Source of the DNA: Nitrososphaeraceae archaeon
GTDB lineage: Archaea; Thermoproteota; Nitrososphaeria; Nitrososphaerales; Nitrososphaeraceae
DNA length: 5,749 nt
Assembly (NCBI GenBank): GCA_025922735.1
Contig: JAICHI010000081.1
Span: 1-5,749 of the forward strand
Reading direction: 5' to 3'
Shown: positions 1 through 5,695 of the stretch, one piece after another
Layout of the letters: every line of letters begins with the position of its first letter
Numbering within the stretch: position 1 is the stretch's first letter
Made by a program: the position numbers and the translations under genes
Notes under the pieces: generated by a model
Told to the model about the DNA's origin: nothing
The model's database searches: none
What the model saw: the letters and a program-made list of their open reading frames with translations, nothing else

Positions 1-177
1 CACTCTGCTACATCTGGAACTGGTCCTCAAGATCCCGAGTCTGCACAGCAGTTTGATACACGCTTAATTAATGCCGGTGAATCAGCTACACTGTCTCTTG
101 CACAAGTCACGCCTGGGCAATACGACTATTACTGCATAGTGCATCCATACATGACAGGGAAGATAGTGGTACAATAG
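1..177 (+). CDS. Amicyanin/plastocyanin-like blue copper protein, C-terminal part (5' truncated by window)
   Basis: Type 1 copper electron carrier of the cupredoxin fold, probably acting outside the membrane; thaumarchaea use many such proteins in place of cytochromes c. Only the last 58 codons are present, ending at TAG 175-177. Visible copper ligands are the His at the first residue of the fragment (in HSATSGTGP) and the C-terminal loop YYCIVHPYMTGK, giving Cys45, His48 and Met51 of the fragment. The Cys-x2-His-x2-Met spacing is that of amicyanin rather than plant plastocyanin. The signal peptide or membrane anchor expected at the N terminus lies outside the window. The last 18 codons are identical in DNA to the minus-strand gene at the other end of the window, so the two are recent duplicates or have undergone gene conversion. 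The family assignment is secure; the redox partner is unknown. Confidence 0.93.
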   Translation, partial: HSATSGTGPQDPESAQQFDTRLINAGESATLSLAQVTPGQYDYYCIVHPYMTGKIVVQ

Positions 178-213
178 GTAAGAACCCCGTCTGCACATCT
201 TGTAAATTTAGCT
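124..213 (+). repeat. Arm A of long inverted repeat (cupredoxin 3' end plus downstream DNA)
   Basis: This arm pairs with 5749-5660 on the minus strand. The first 66 bp (124-189) are identical, and the 90 bp to 213 differ at two positions (190 T/C and 204 A/G). Weaker similarity continues, with small indels, to about 252, where AAAAGAATGGCAA faces AAAAGAATGACAA. The arm covers the last 18 codons and the TAG of the cupredoxin gene plus 36 bp of downstream DNA. The partner is cut by the window end, so the true repeat may be longer. Confidence 0.95.
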
Positions 214-348
214 AGAGATATGAATTATCTTCATCAAAAGAATGGCAAGTCTTTTGGTCCAGGCCGTGCGGTCATATATTACCCTTGTTAGGGTATTCCT
301 GCACTGTCAATCATGACTATACTGCGATGATTCTTGTCCGCATAATAC

Positions 349-379
349 TTATATTAAGTGCATATAACAGTGTTATAGT
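349..379 (+). promoter_or_regulatory. Promoter of sufC operon with overlapping 15-bp palindrome
   Basis: A TATA-like stretch, CTTATATTAA (349-358), lies about 25-27 nt before the sufC ATG at 380, the spacing expected for a leaderless archaeal transcript. A perfect 7-1-7 palindrome, TATAACA-G-TGTTATA (363-377), lies between the TATA box and the ATG, over the expected transcription start. A protein bound there would block initiation, so it is a candidate operator. Its core ACAGTGT recurs twice in the nitroreductase promoter (5431-5452). No Shine-Dalgarno sequence is seen. The promoter call is based on spacing and composition; the operator role is inference. Confidence 0.55.
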
Positions 380-1156
380 ATGACGTTTCTAGAGATAAAG
401 GACTTGCATATCAGCATTGATGGCAAGCAGATACTCACAGGGCTTAACCTTGGCCTCGACAAGGGAGAGGTTCATGCCATTATGGGTCCAAACGGCTCTG
501 GCAAAAGCACGCTTGCAAATGCCATTATGGGCCATCCCAAGTATAGCATCGACTCAGGTGACATTTTGGTCAAGGGCGAGAGCATCCTCAATCTCTCGAC
601 CGATCTGAGAGCAAGAAAGGGTCTCTTTCTTGGCTTTCAATACCCGACTGAGATTCCAGGAGTTGGCTACAGCCACTTTTTGAGAAACGCCTACAACACC
701 CTCAACAAGTCGCTTGGCGAGGAACAAAACCGGGAGGTCTTCATTACAGTCCGTGAATTCCATGAGTATGTCAAGAAGAACCTCGACGCGGTGGGACTCG
801 ATCCTTCGTTTCTAAGCCGTTACCTCAATGAAGGGTTCTCCGGTGGTGAAAAGAAACGATCAGAAGTCATGCAAATGCTGGTTCTCAAACCGAATATCGC
901 GATTCTAGATGAACCGGACTCGGGTCTGGACATCGATTCGGTCAAGTCAGTCGCGGAGGCAATAAACCAATTAATTGATACGGGTGCCGGCGTGCTTGTA
1001 ATCACCCATTATGCCAGAATCCTTCGATACCTCAAAAAACTTGATCATGTCCATGTAGTGGCAAGGGGCAAGGTTATCAAATCAGGCGGCAAAGAACTGT
1101 CTGAAGAACTGGAAGCGAAGGGTTACACCTGGCTCGGCATAGAAGAAGACAAGTAA
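380..1156 (+). CDS. sufC: SufC, ABC-type ATPase of Fe-S cluster assembly
   Basis: Cytosolic ATPase of the SUF system; it works with the SufB/SufD scaffold, where ATP binding and hydrolysis drive the changes needed for Fe-S cluster assembly. At 258 residues it has the usual SufC length. All ABC motifs are present: Walker A GPNGSGKST (36-44), Q-loop Gln87 in FLGFQYPTEIPGV, signature FSGGEKKR (153-160), Walker B and D-loop ILDEPDSGLDID (175-186) and H-switch His210 in VITHY. The FQYPTEIPG stretch and the EKKR signature variant are typical of SufC rather than transporter ATPases. The ATG is the first start after the promoter and gives an intact N terminus. It is first in an operon with a HemQ-like gene 32 bp downstream. 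Oddly, sufB and sufD are not adjacent in this window, though they could lie elsewhere in the genome. Confidence 0.96.
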   Translation: MTFLEIKDLHISIDGKQILTGLNLGLDKGEVHAIMGPNGSGKSTLANAIMGHPKYSIDSGDILVKGESILNLSTDLRARKGLFLGFQYPTEIPGVGYSHFLRNAYNTLNKSLGEEQNREVFITVREFHEYVKKNLDAVGLDPSFLSRYLNEGFSGGEKKRSEVMQMLVLKPNIAILDEPDSGLDIDSVKSVAEAINQLIDTGAGVLVITHYARILRYLKKLDHVHVVARGKVIKSGGKELSEELEAKGYTWLGIEEDK

Positions 1157-1188
1157 AAATTAGGCCCCAGTAAATTACTTCCACCCAG

Positions 1189-1887
1189 ATGGCTTCAGAA
1201 GCATCGACATCAGAAGAGCCCCAAGCAACAACCTTTCTCAACTTCTCATTCTTCAGGGTGGATCCCAAGTGGCGCTGGCTAAATGAGATAGGCAAAGAGG
1301 AAGCAGCCAAAGAGTTCGCGAGCCTAATTGAGATTGCCAACACCAAGATAAAGGTGAGGACATACTCAACTCTGGGCCTACGCGAAGATAGCGACTTGAT
1401 GCTCTGGATGATTTCTAACTCTCTAGAAAAGACGCAGGTAATGACATCCAAGATCTATTCAACTATCCTTGGCAAATACCTGATGCCATCACATGTTTTC
1501 CTCTCTGCAACAAGACCGTCTGTTTACTCATCTAAGATTAAGCCAGGATTTATGACAGACGAGCAGCCTATGAAGTATTGTATCGTCTATCCTTTTGTCA
1601 AGTCAAGGGAATGGTACTTGCTGCCTTTTGAAGAGCGCAAGAAAATGATGGAAGAGCATATCTTGGTGGGACGCAAGTTTCCAAATATCAGGCTCAACAC
1701 CACTTACTCATTTGGCCTTGATGATCAGGATTTCATGCTCGCCTTTGAAACTGCGGATCTGATGGCTTTTCAGGAACTGATAATTCAGCTGCGCGAAACC
1801 AAAGTGAGCAAGTACATTATCCGTGACACTCCAATGATTGTCTGCATTTATAAGGGAGCTGAGGACATCATTAAAAGTCTAGGATAA
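1189..1887 (+). CDS. hemQ: HemQ/chlorite-dismutase-family protein (putative coproheme decarboxylase)
   Basis: Member of the chlorite dismutase superfamily (232 residues, dimeric alpha/beta barrel fold). HemQ/ChdC members oxidatively decarboxylate two propionates of coproheme III to make haem b, using peroxide. The diagnostic block runs from about residue 129: YPFVKSREWYLLPFEER carries Tyr134, at the position of the catalytic radical tyrosine of HemQ, followed by MMEEHILVGRKFP, in which His157 is the likely proximal haem ligand, then NTTYSFGLDDQDF (170-182) and RDTPM near residue 215. By eye I do not find the distal Arg that true chlorite dismutases need, so a decarboxylase or peroxidase-like role is preferred. 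There is no signal peptide; the first 14 residues are polar and probably disordered. The gene follows sufC by 32 bp and precedes the DUF1802 gene by 2 bp. The family is certain; the exact activity is inferred. Confidence 0.88.
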   Translation: MASEASTSEEPQATTFLNFSFFRVDPKWRWLNEIGKEEAAKEFASLIEIANTKIKVRTYSTLGLREDSDLMLWMISNSLEKTQVMTSKIYSTILGKYLMPSHVFLSATRPSVYSSKIKPGFMTDEQPMKYCIVYPFVKSREWYLLPFEERKKMMEEHILVGRKFPNIRLNTTYSFGLDDQDFMLAFETADLMAFQELIIQLRETKVSKYIIRDTPMIVCIYKGAEDIIKSLG

Positions 1888-1889
1888 TT

Positions 1890-2444
1890 ATGCAGGCGCT
1901 GAAAGAATGGGCTGTCGTCTGCAGGGCTCTTGAAGAGGGCAGGCAGATTGTGCTTTTACGCAAGGGTGGCATATTGGAATACCGCCAGGGCTTCAAAGTC
2001 AAGCACGACAGATTTCTATTGTTCCCAACGTACGAACACCAGTCAAAGGATCATTTGCAGGCTGACTATGCAAATAAACTTGACGAAGTGCTAGAGGATC
2101 AGCCGTCCACCGGAACCAATAGGATTACAAGCTATGCAGAATCCATAGAAGTCAAAGAAATAACAGACCGCATTACTCTTAGGATGCTTGCAAACTACCA
2201 TATCTGGAACGAAAGCTATGTTAATGCAAGGATGGATTACAATCCAAGGAAGCCTATGAGTGTAATACTCTTACGTGTTTTCAAACTTGAGAGGCCGATA
2301 TTGATTGAAAACAAGCAGGAATGGATCGGCTGCAGATCATGGATCCCACTTGACATGGATGTAGGCGGCAGGCCCATAATGGATGATCTGCAATTCAACA
2401 CAATAGCGTCTGAAGTAAAGGGAGTGCTATCTATAGCGGCATGA
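1890..2444 (+). CDS. DUF1802 family protein of unknown function
   Basis: Cytosolic protein of 184 residues with no signal peptide or membrane segment. It resembles DUF1802, a family known mainly from cyanobacteria and archaea with no established biochemical role. Recognisable blocks are LKEWAVVCRALEEGRQ at residues 4-19, LLRKGGILE (22-30), His39, LFPTYEHQ (44-51), and a C-terminal half with ANYHIW, a LLRVFKLERP strand and GCRSWIPLD. The conserved His, Tyr and Cys residues could bind a metal or cofactor, but that is speculation. The ATG lies 2 nt after the hemQ stop, with a weak AGGA (1881-1884) before it, and the gene overlaps the aldo/keto reductase by 4 nt (ATGA). This implies translational coupling and a shared task. 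The Pfam assignment is from memory of the N-terminal motif. Confidence 0.8.
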   Translation: MQALKEWAVVCRALEEGRQIVLLRKGGILEYRQGFKVKHDRFLLFPTYEHQSKDHLQADYANKLDEVLEDQPSTGTNRITSYAESIEVKEITDRITLRMLANYHIWNESYVNARMDYNPRKPMSVILLRVFKLERPILIENKQEWIGCRSWIPLDMDVGGRPIMDDLQFNTIASEVKGVLSIAA

Positions 2445-3427
2445 GATACCGAACTTTGGGTAAGAGTGGCATAAAAGTAAGCGAGATTGGCTTTGGTGCA
2501 TGGACTATAGCACTTGACTGGTGGGGAAAAAAGGTTGACGACGATGAAGCAATCAGGATGCTAAAGCGTGCCTATGATTTGGGTATCAATTTTTACGAGA
2601 CTGCCGACTTATACGGCAAGGGAAAAAGCGAGAAGCTTATAGCGCAAGCATTCAAGGATATGCGCAACGAAGTGGTCTATTCTACAAAGTGGGGCTATGA
2701 CATGTATAGCGCCAAGCAGGTGGGACACAGTGAACTGCCACAAAAGCATAACCAAGAATTTTTGCAGTTTGCTATTAGCCAGAGCCTCGACCGCCTACAG
2801 ACTGATTACATAGATGCTTATAGCCTCCACAATCCCAAGATGGACGCAATAGGAAACGACACGCTCTTTGCTTCTCTTGATTACATGGTCAAAAAAGGCA
2901 CGATCAAGAGCCATGGGGTGGCGCTTGGACCAGCGATAGGGTGGAAGGACGAAGGCTTGGAAGCTATTGAAAAAAGGAACATTACATGCCTCCAGACTGT
3001 CTACAATATTTTGGAGCAGGACCCTACACGAGATTTTATGCAAGCAGCAGAGCGGCGCAATGTCGGCATAATGGTAAGAGTTCCTGATGCGTCAGGCTTA
3101 CTTACTGGTAAGGTCAATACTGATACAAAGTTTGACAAAAACGACCACCGCAGTTTTAGAAAACAAGAGTTCATCATTGAAGCGATGCAAAAGATAGAGA
3201 ATATGAGACCTCTTGCAAGCAGCAAGGGATGGAACATCACAGAACTAGCAATTAAGTTCATACTGTCACAAAAGCAAATTTCAGTCATCCTGCCGACAAT
3301 GATAAGTATTGAAGAAATAGAACTGTTTACATCGCTTTCAGACGGCAAGTATCTCAATAGCACTGAAATTGCAAGAATGGAGGAAATGTATGAAAAGAAC
3401 TTTTATGTCGAACCTGTTGCTAAATGA
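2441..3427 (+). CDS. Aldo/keto reductase with atypical Glu in the catalytic tetrad
   Basis: Cytosolic NAD(P)H-dependent oxidoreductase with a TIM-barrel fold; 328 residues, normal for the family. The N terminus RYRTLGKSGIKVSEIGFG (2-19) is the classic AKR opening. The tetrad maps to position 53 (in NFYETADLYG), Tyr58, Lys83 (STKWG) and His130 (YSLHNP). The first member, normally Asp (FFDTA.. in relatives), is Glu here. The C-terminal cofactor region around ILPTMISIEEIEL (283-295) also departs from the usual IPG motif. The substrate cannot be read from the sequence. The gene overlaps the DUF1802 gene through ATGA (2441-2444) and is last in the sufC-hemQ operon, so a role linked to haem or iron metabolism, or to detoxifying carbonyls formed with it, is possible but unproven. 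Confidence 0.92.
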   Translation: MRYRTLGKSGIKVSEIGFGAWTIALDWWGKKVDDDEAIRMLKRAYDLGINFYETADLYGKGKSEKLIAQAFKDMRNEVVYSTKWGYDMYSAKQVGHSELPQKHNQEFLQFAISQSLDRLQTDYIDAYSLHNPKMDAIGNDTLFASLDYMVKKGTIKSHGVALGPAIGWKDEGLEAIEKRNITCLQTVYNILEQDPTRDFMQAAERRNVGIMVRVPDASGLLTGKVNTDTKFDKNDHRSFRKQEFIIEAMQKIENMRPLASSKGWNITELAIKFILSQKQISVILPTMISIEEIELFTSLSDGKYLNSTEIARMEEMYEKNFYVEPVAK

Positions 3428-3555
3428 GAGCGCAAACTGAGGATCTTCTGCAGACATATATCCATGAAAAGATTGTTGTTGTAGGTTGTTGTTGTCATTG
3501 AAAAATGCTATACAGGCTATTTAGGGTAGCTTCTTCTGAGTGCTGACTCGATGCG
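3428..3555. terminator. Convergent intergenic gap with T-rich termination candidates
   Basis: This 128-bp gap separates two converging genes. On the plus strand the aldo/keto reductase transcript meets a T/G-rich direct repeat, TTGTTGTTGT (3473-3482 and 3486-3495). On the minus strand the ahb transcript meets a T5 run (3505-3501 read on minus). Archaeal terminators are often just T-rich tracts. I found no convincing hairpin, and the exact stop points are inference. Confidence 0.3.
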
Positions 3556-4560
3556 CTAGACAAAATATTTTACACGCTCTTTCTTGAACTCACGTGAACT
3601 AAACAGTATTTGATAGTCCTTTACGCCCACCGTTTCTGACATTTCTGCAGCAATCTTTTCAGCCGCCTGCAGCGTTCGGGCATGTACCATGCTGAAAAGA
3701 TTGAACCTCCAATCAGGATATACCGGCCTCCTGTAGCAGTGACTTACCTGTGGAAATGCAGCGAGTCTGAAGCCCACTTCGTCTACTTTGTTCTCTGGCA
3801 CCTGCCACACGACCATACCATTTGCGACAAAGCCAGCTTCGCGGTGGCGAAGTATTGCTGCAAAGCGCCTCATTATGCCAGTATTTTCATATTCTGTGGC
3901 CTTGGCAAACAATTCTGCTGTGGTTACATCTAAACTACTGGCAAGCTCCTTGAAGGGCTCTGGCACTACTGCCAGGTCCTTCTGCAATTCACGGATGAAC
4001 TCTATGTCACGCTCACTTAGTTGCACTTTCTCCTGGTTTAGATGCTTCACTTTGTCCGTCGGTACAAGCTTATCCGGATCTTTATTAACCATGTCAAGCC
4101 TGACGCCGATCTTGTAGAGCTTGAGTGTTGGCAAAACTCTATGTTTGATAACGCCTTCAAATGATGCCATTCTGTCAAGGTCTTGCTTGATATCTGATCC
4201 TGGAGGCACTGCAAGCGTGAACCACATATTGTACTCATGATTGCGCTCATAGTTGTGGCTGACCCCCGGATGCTCATTGATTTTTTCTGCCACAGAGTCA
4301 AGTTTGTCAGGTCTGACTGCAAACGCTATAAGGGCGCTCTTGTATCCAAGTCGCCTTGTGTCAAAGATGGCGTTGATTTGACGGATGATGCCCATGTTTT
4401 TCAGGAATGCTATCCTACGCATGACGTCTTCCTCCGAAATGTCATACCTCTTTGCAATCTCTAGATAAGGCCTATCAACAAGAGGAAAGACCCACTGGAT
4501 ATCGTTTAGAAGTTTTTTATCGACGGCGTCAAGCTGCTGTTGTTGTCGGTTTGATTGCAT
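3556..4560 (-). CDS. ahbAB: Fused AhbA-AhbB-type siroheme decarboxylase (Lrp/AsnC-like, two tandem modules)
   Basis: Siroheme decarboxylases AhbA and AhbB convert siroheme to 12,18-didecarboxysiroheme in the archaeal haem pathway and resemble Lrp/AsnC regulators. This 334-residue protein holds two modules. Module 1 (about 10-157) has an Lrp-type helix-turn-helix (LDAVDKKLLNDIQ..., 10-60) and a core with VSHNYERNHEYNMWF (100-114). Module 2 (about 181-334) has a second HTH-like stretch, RHREAGFVANGMVVW (238-252), VSHCYRRPVYPDWRFNLF (272-289) and the terminal FKKERVKYF. The His-x-Tyr-x-Arg blocks match Ahb/Nir decarboxylases better than amino-acid-sensing regulators. In characterised systems A and B are usually separate; here they are one chain. 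The N terminus is Gln-rich (QQQQ). Annotation pipelines may call it an AsnC-family regulator, and haem d1-type NirDL is a further alternative. No other d1 gene is visible. The gene converges on the hemQ operon. Confidence 0.87.
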   Translation of the reverse strand: MQSNRQQQQLDAVDKKLLNDIQWVFPLVDRPYLEIAKRYDISEEDVMRRIAFLKNMGIIRQINAIFDTRRLGYKSALIAFAVRPDKLDSVAEKINEHPGVSHNYERNHEYNMWFTLAVPPGSDIKQDLDRMASFEGVIKHRVLPTLKLYKIGVRLDMVNKDPDKLVPTDKVKHLNQEKVQLSERDIEFIRELQKDLAVVPEPFKELASSLDVTTAELFAKATEYENTGIMRRFAAILRHREAGFVANGMVVWQVPENKVDEVGFRLAAFPQVSHCYRRPVYPDWRFNLFSMVHARTLQAAEKIAAEMSETVGVKDYQILFSSREFKKERVKYFV

Positions 4561-4590
4561 GCTCGGGCGGTAAAAGTTGTTGTCAATCCA

Positions 4591-4597
4591 TTAAAAA
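4591..4597 (-). promoter_or_regulatory. Possible TATA box of the ahbAB gene
   Basis: TTTTTAA read on the minus strand lies about 31-37 nt before the ATG at 4560, which would give a leader of a few nucleotides. The gap to the preceding small gene is only 65 bp, so readthrough transcription from there is the alternative. The match is weak and rests on position alone. Confidence 0.35.
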
Positions 4598-4625
4598 CCT
4601 ACCTCTGACAAGAATACAATGGTTC

Positions 4626-4836
4626 TTAACACAAATTACATTTTGAGGATACCGCTTCAATGATAACCCTGCCGAGAGCCATGGCTTTATGAGGAGGCAC
4701 TTTCTTTGGTATGAAAATAAGCCATTCCCTGTCAAAGGTGCTTATTTGTAAAGATGTACACGTATGCTTTTAGTCTGTTCCCCCGGAATGTCCTCTCTGT
4801 AGCCATGTCAATATAAGATAAAACCCCAGTTCTCAT
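4626..4836 (-). pseudogene. Small gene in two frames joined at CTT-TGA-C: frameshifted remnant or programmed +1 frameshift
   Basis: The first frame runs from ATG 4836 for 34 codons (MRTGVLSYIDMATERTFRGN to ...YVYIFTNKHL) and stops at TGA 4734-4732. The +1 frame continues from GAC 4733 for 35 codons (DREWLIFIPKKVPPHK...GRVIIEAV...) and stops at TAA 4628-4626. The second frame has no ATG, GTG or TTG of its own before its upstream in-frame stop, so it makes sense only as a continuation. Joined, they give a 69-residue basic protein with beta-strand-like hydrophobic stretches. I do not recognise a family. The junction CTT-TGA-C equals the core of the bacterial RF2 frameshift site, but no Shine-Dalgarno stimulator precedes it. 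A one-base insertion (for example in CACC or AAA just upstream) or a sequencing error would explain it equally well. A strong TATA box 25 nt before the ATG supports a real gene. Neighbours are the nitroreductase upstream and ahbAB downstream, all on the same strand. Confidence 0.55.
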
Positions 4837-4851
4837 GCTCTTATTCTAAGG

Positions 4852-4861
4852 TAAATTTATA
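4852..4861 (-). promoter_or_regulatory. Strong TATA box of the small split gene
   Basis: TATAAATTTA on the minus strand begins 25 nt before the ATG at 4836, ideal for a leaderless archaeal transcript. It sits in the 35-nt gap just after the nitroreductase stop codon (4874-4872). It is the best TATA match in the window, which argues that the small gene behind it is, or recently was, expressed separately. Confidence 0.6.
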
Positions 4862-4871
4862 CCAACACTTC

Positions 4872-5408
4872 TTATGCTCCCTTCGGGTTGCCATATTTTT
4901 CATAGTAGACAAGTTCATCTGGTGGCAAGCGGTTCTTTCTTTTTCCAGAAATCTGTTTGGCAGAAAATCCAAAACCTACTATGATCGTTGGAGTTAGATC
5001 TTTTGGAATACCAAAATCACTGCGCAATTTTTCATCTTGTATTCCAGTGAATAAACATGATGCTACACCGTAATTCCAAGCAGCTAATTGCATATCCTGA
5101 ACCACTCTTCCAGCATCAATCATGTGGAATTTGTGCCGAGGGTTTGTCAACACAATTACTGCAAAATTGGCGCCTGAAACCCAGCCTCCAGTTGTGCTGT
5201 CCTCGGCAAGTTTTTTAAGGTTCTTCTTTTCTTCTACAACAATAAATCGCCAATGCTGAGTGTTGAGGCCACTGCCTGTCAGCCGTGCAGCTTCCAAGAT
5301 TTTTGACTTTATCTCTGCAGAAATATTTTGTGAGCTAAATTCTCGAACATCAAGCTTAGTTGCTATGCATTCAAAGGCATCCATATTTGCCATTATAAAG
5401 GCGTGCAT
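4872..5408 (-). CDS. Nitroreductase-family FMN oxidoreductase
   Basis: FMN-dependent NAD(P)H oxidoreductase of the nitroreductase fold, normally a cytosolic homodimer that reduces nitro compounds, quinones or flavins. At 178 residues it is a compact member. Seen: an FMN-phosphate-type Arg22 in DVREFS, the SGLNTQHWRFIVV segment (46-58; relatives usually have SxxNxQPW/R), IDAGRVVQDMQLAAWNYGVASC (positions 97-118; conserved Ala-Ala and Gly), the TPTIIVGFGF strand (139-148) and the C-terminal YYEKYG. There is no signal peptide. The start at 5408 fits a TATATA box about 30 nt upstream; Met6 (5393) or Met9 (5384) are possible alternatives because the first eight residues lie outside the conserved domain. 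The physiological substrate cannot be deduced. An inverted repeat surrounding its TATA box suggests repression by a dimeric regulator. Confidence 0.9.
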   Translation of the reverse strand: MHAFIMANMDAFECIATKLDVREFSSQNISAEIKSKILEAARLTGSGLNTQHWRFIVVEEKKNLKKLAEDSTTGGWVSGANFAVIVLTNPRHKFHMIDAGRVVQDMQLAAWNYGVASCLFTGIQDEKLRSDFGIPKDLTPTIIVGFGFSAKQISGKRKNRLPPDELVYYEKYGNPKGA

Positions 5409-5430
5409 AACTCATAAAGGATATGGAAAT

Positions 5431-5452
5431 ACACTGTATATAGGCACAGTGT
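5431..5452 (-). promoter_or_regulatory. Nitroreductase promoter: TATA box inside an ACACTGT/ACAGTGT inverted repeat
   Basis: Perfect 7-bp arms ACACTGT (5431-5437) and ACAGTGT (5446-5452) flank an 8-bp spacer. TATATA (5437-5442) begins at the last base of one arm and fills most of the spacer. The box lies about 30-34 nt before the ATG at 5408. A dimer bound to the arms would cover the TATA box, which suggests repression. The same ACAGTGT 7-mer forms the core of the palindrome before sufC (367-373), so one regulator could control both promoters. The motifs are seen in the sequence; the regulation is inferred. Confidence 0.5.
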
Positions 5453-5458
5453 CGGAAA

Positions 5459-5695
5459 CTATTTCTCACTTGATGTGTTTTGAGGTCTGCTATTACCGCT
5501 AGAACTTCCTGACTTTTCGCTGGCGCTACCTTGCTTTACTTGAGACGAGAGGCTGCAGGCAGTAATTCTTCTTTCTTCAGATGTTAATTGGGCTATATCG
5601 GCATTTCTTGCACTCTCTTCGTCAACTTTGTCATTCTTTTAGTCAAGTAATCTTCTATCAGCTAAATTCACAAGATGTGCAGGCGGGGTTCTTAC
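5459..5695 (-). pseudogene. In-frame remnant downstream of the second cupredoxin gene (possible lost C-terminal tail)
   Basis: This stretch holds no normal gene. Read in the same frame as the cupredoxin beyond its TAG (5698-5696), it gives 18 codons (VRTPPAHLVNLADRRLLD), a TAA (5641-5639), then 59 open codons that end at TAG 5461-5459. The later part is hydrophilic and serine-rich (KNDKVDEESARNADIAQL, then GSASEKSGSSSGN). It has no start codon. The first part aligns with the DNA after the other cupredoxin gene, where the frame is also open from its TAG to 289. It could be a decayed C-terminal tail or an unrelated open stretch; a run this long can arise by chance. Confidence 0.3.

Noticed and set aside
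221..291. ATG-initiated 23-codon frame between the left cupredoxin gene and sufC
   Set aside because: It is very short, has no TATA box at the right distance, and lies in the same frame as the cupredoxin tail remnant, which explains it better.
309..332. Inverted repeat AATCAT (309-314) and ATGATT (327-332) upstream of sufC
   Set aside because: The arms are only 6 bp in A/T-rich DNA with a 12-nt spacer and no support from position; expected by chance.
1077..1451. 124-codon open frame on the minus strand, the longest antisense frame
   Set aside because: It lies antisense across the end of sufC and the start of hemQ, both with clear family motifs. Its translation shows no domain, and it has no promoter.
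1189..1887. Reading the HemQ-family gene as a true chlorite dismutase
   Set aside because: The distal Arg needed for chlorite decomposition is not evident, and the neighbours are linked to haem and Fe-S metabolism rather than (per)chlorate respiration.
3473..4587. GTTGTTGTC repeated after the ahbAB stop (3488-3496), just inside its start (4539-4547) and just before its start (4576-4584)
   Set aside because: This is low-complexity CAA/CAG sequence. One copy is explained by the Gln-rich N terminus, and there is no sign of a mobile element or a defined binding site.
4452..4646. Plus-strand open frame over the start of ahbAB and its upstream gap
   Set aside because: It overlaps the ahbAB start and the end of the small gene. 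Its sequence is low-complexity and consistent with a shadow frame.
5260..5502. Plus-strand open frame of 80 codons over the nitroreductase start and promoter
   Set aside because: It is antisense to the conserved N-terminal part of the nitroreductase and has no recognisable motif or promoter.
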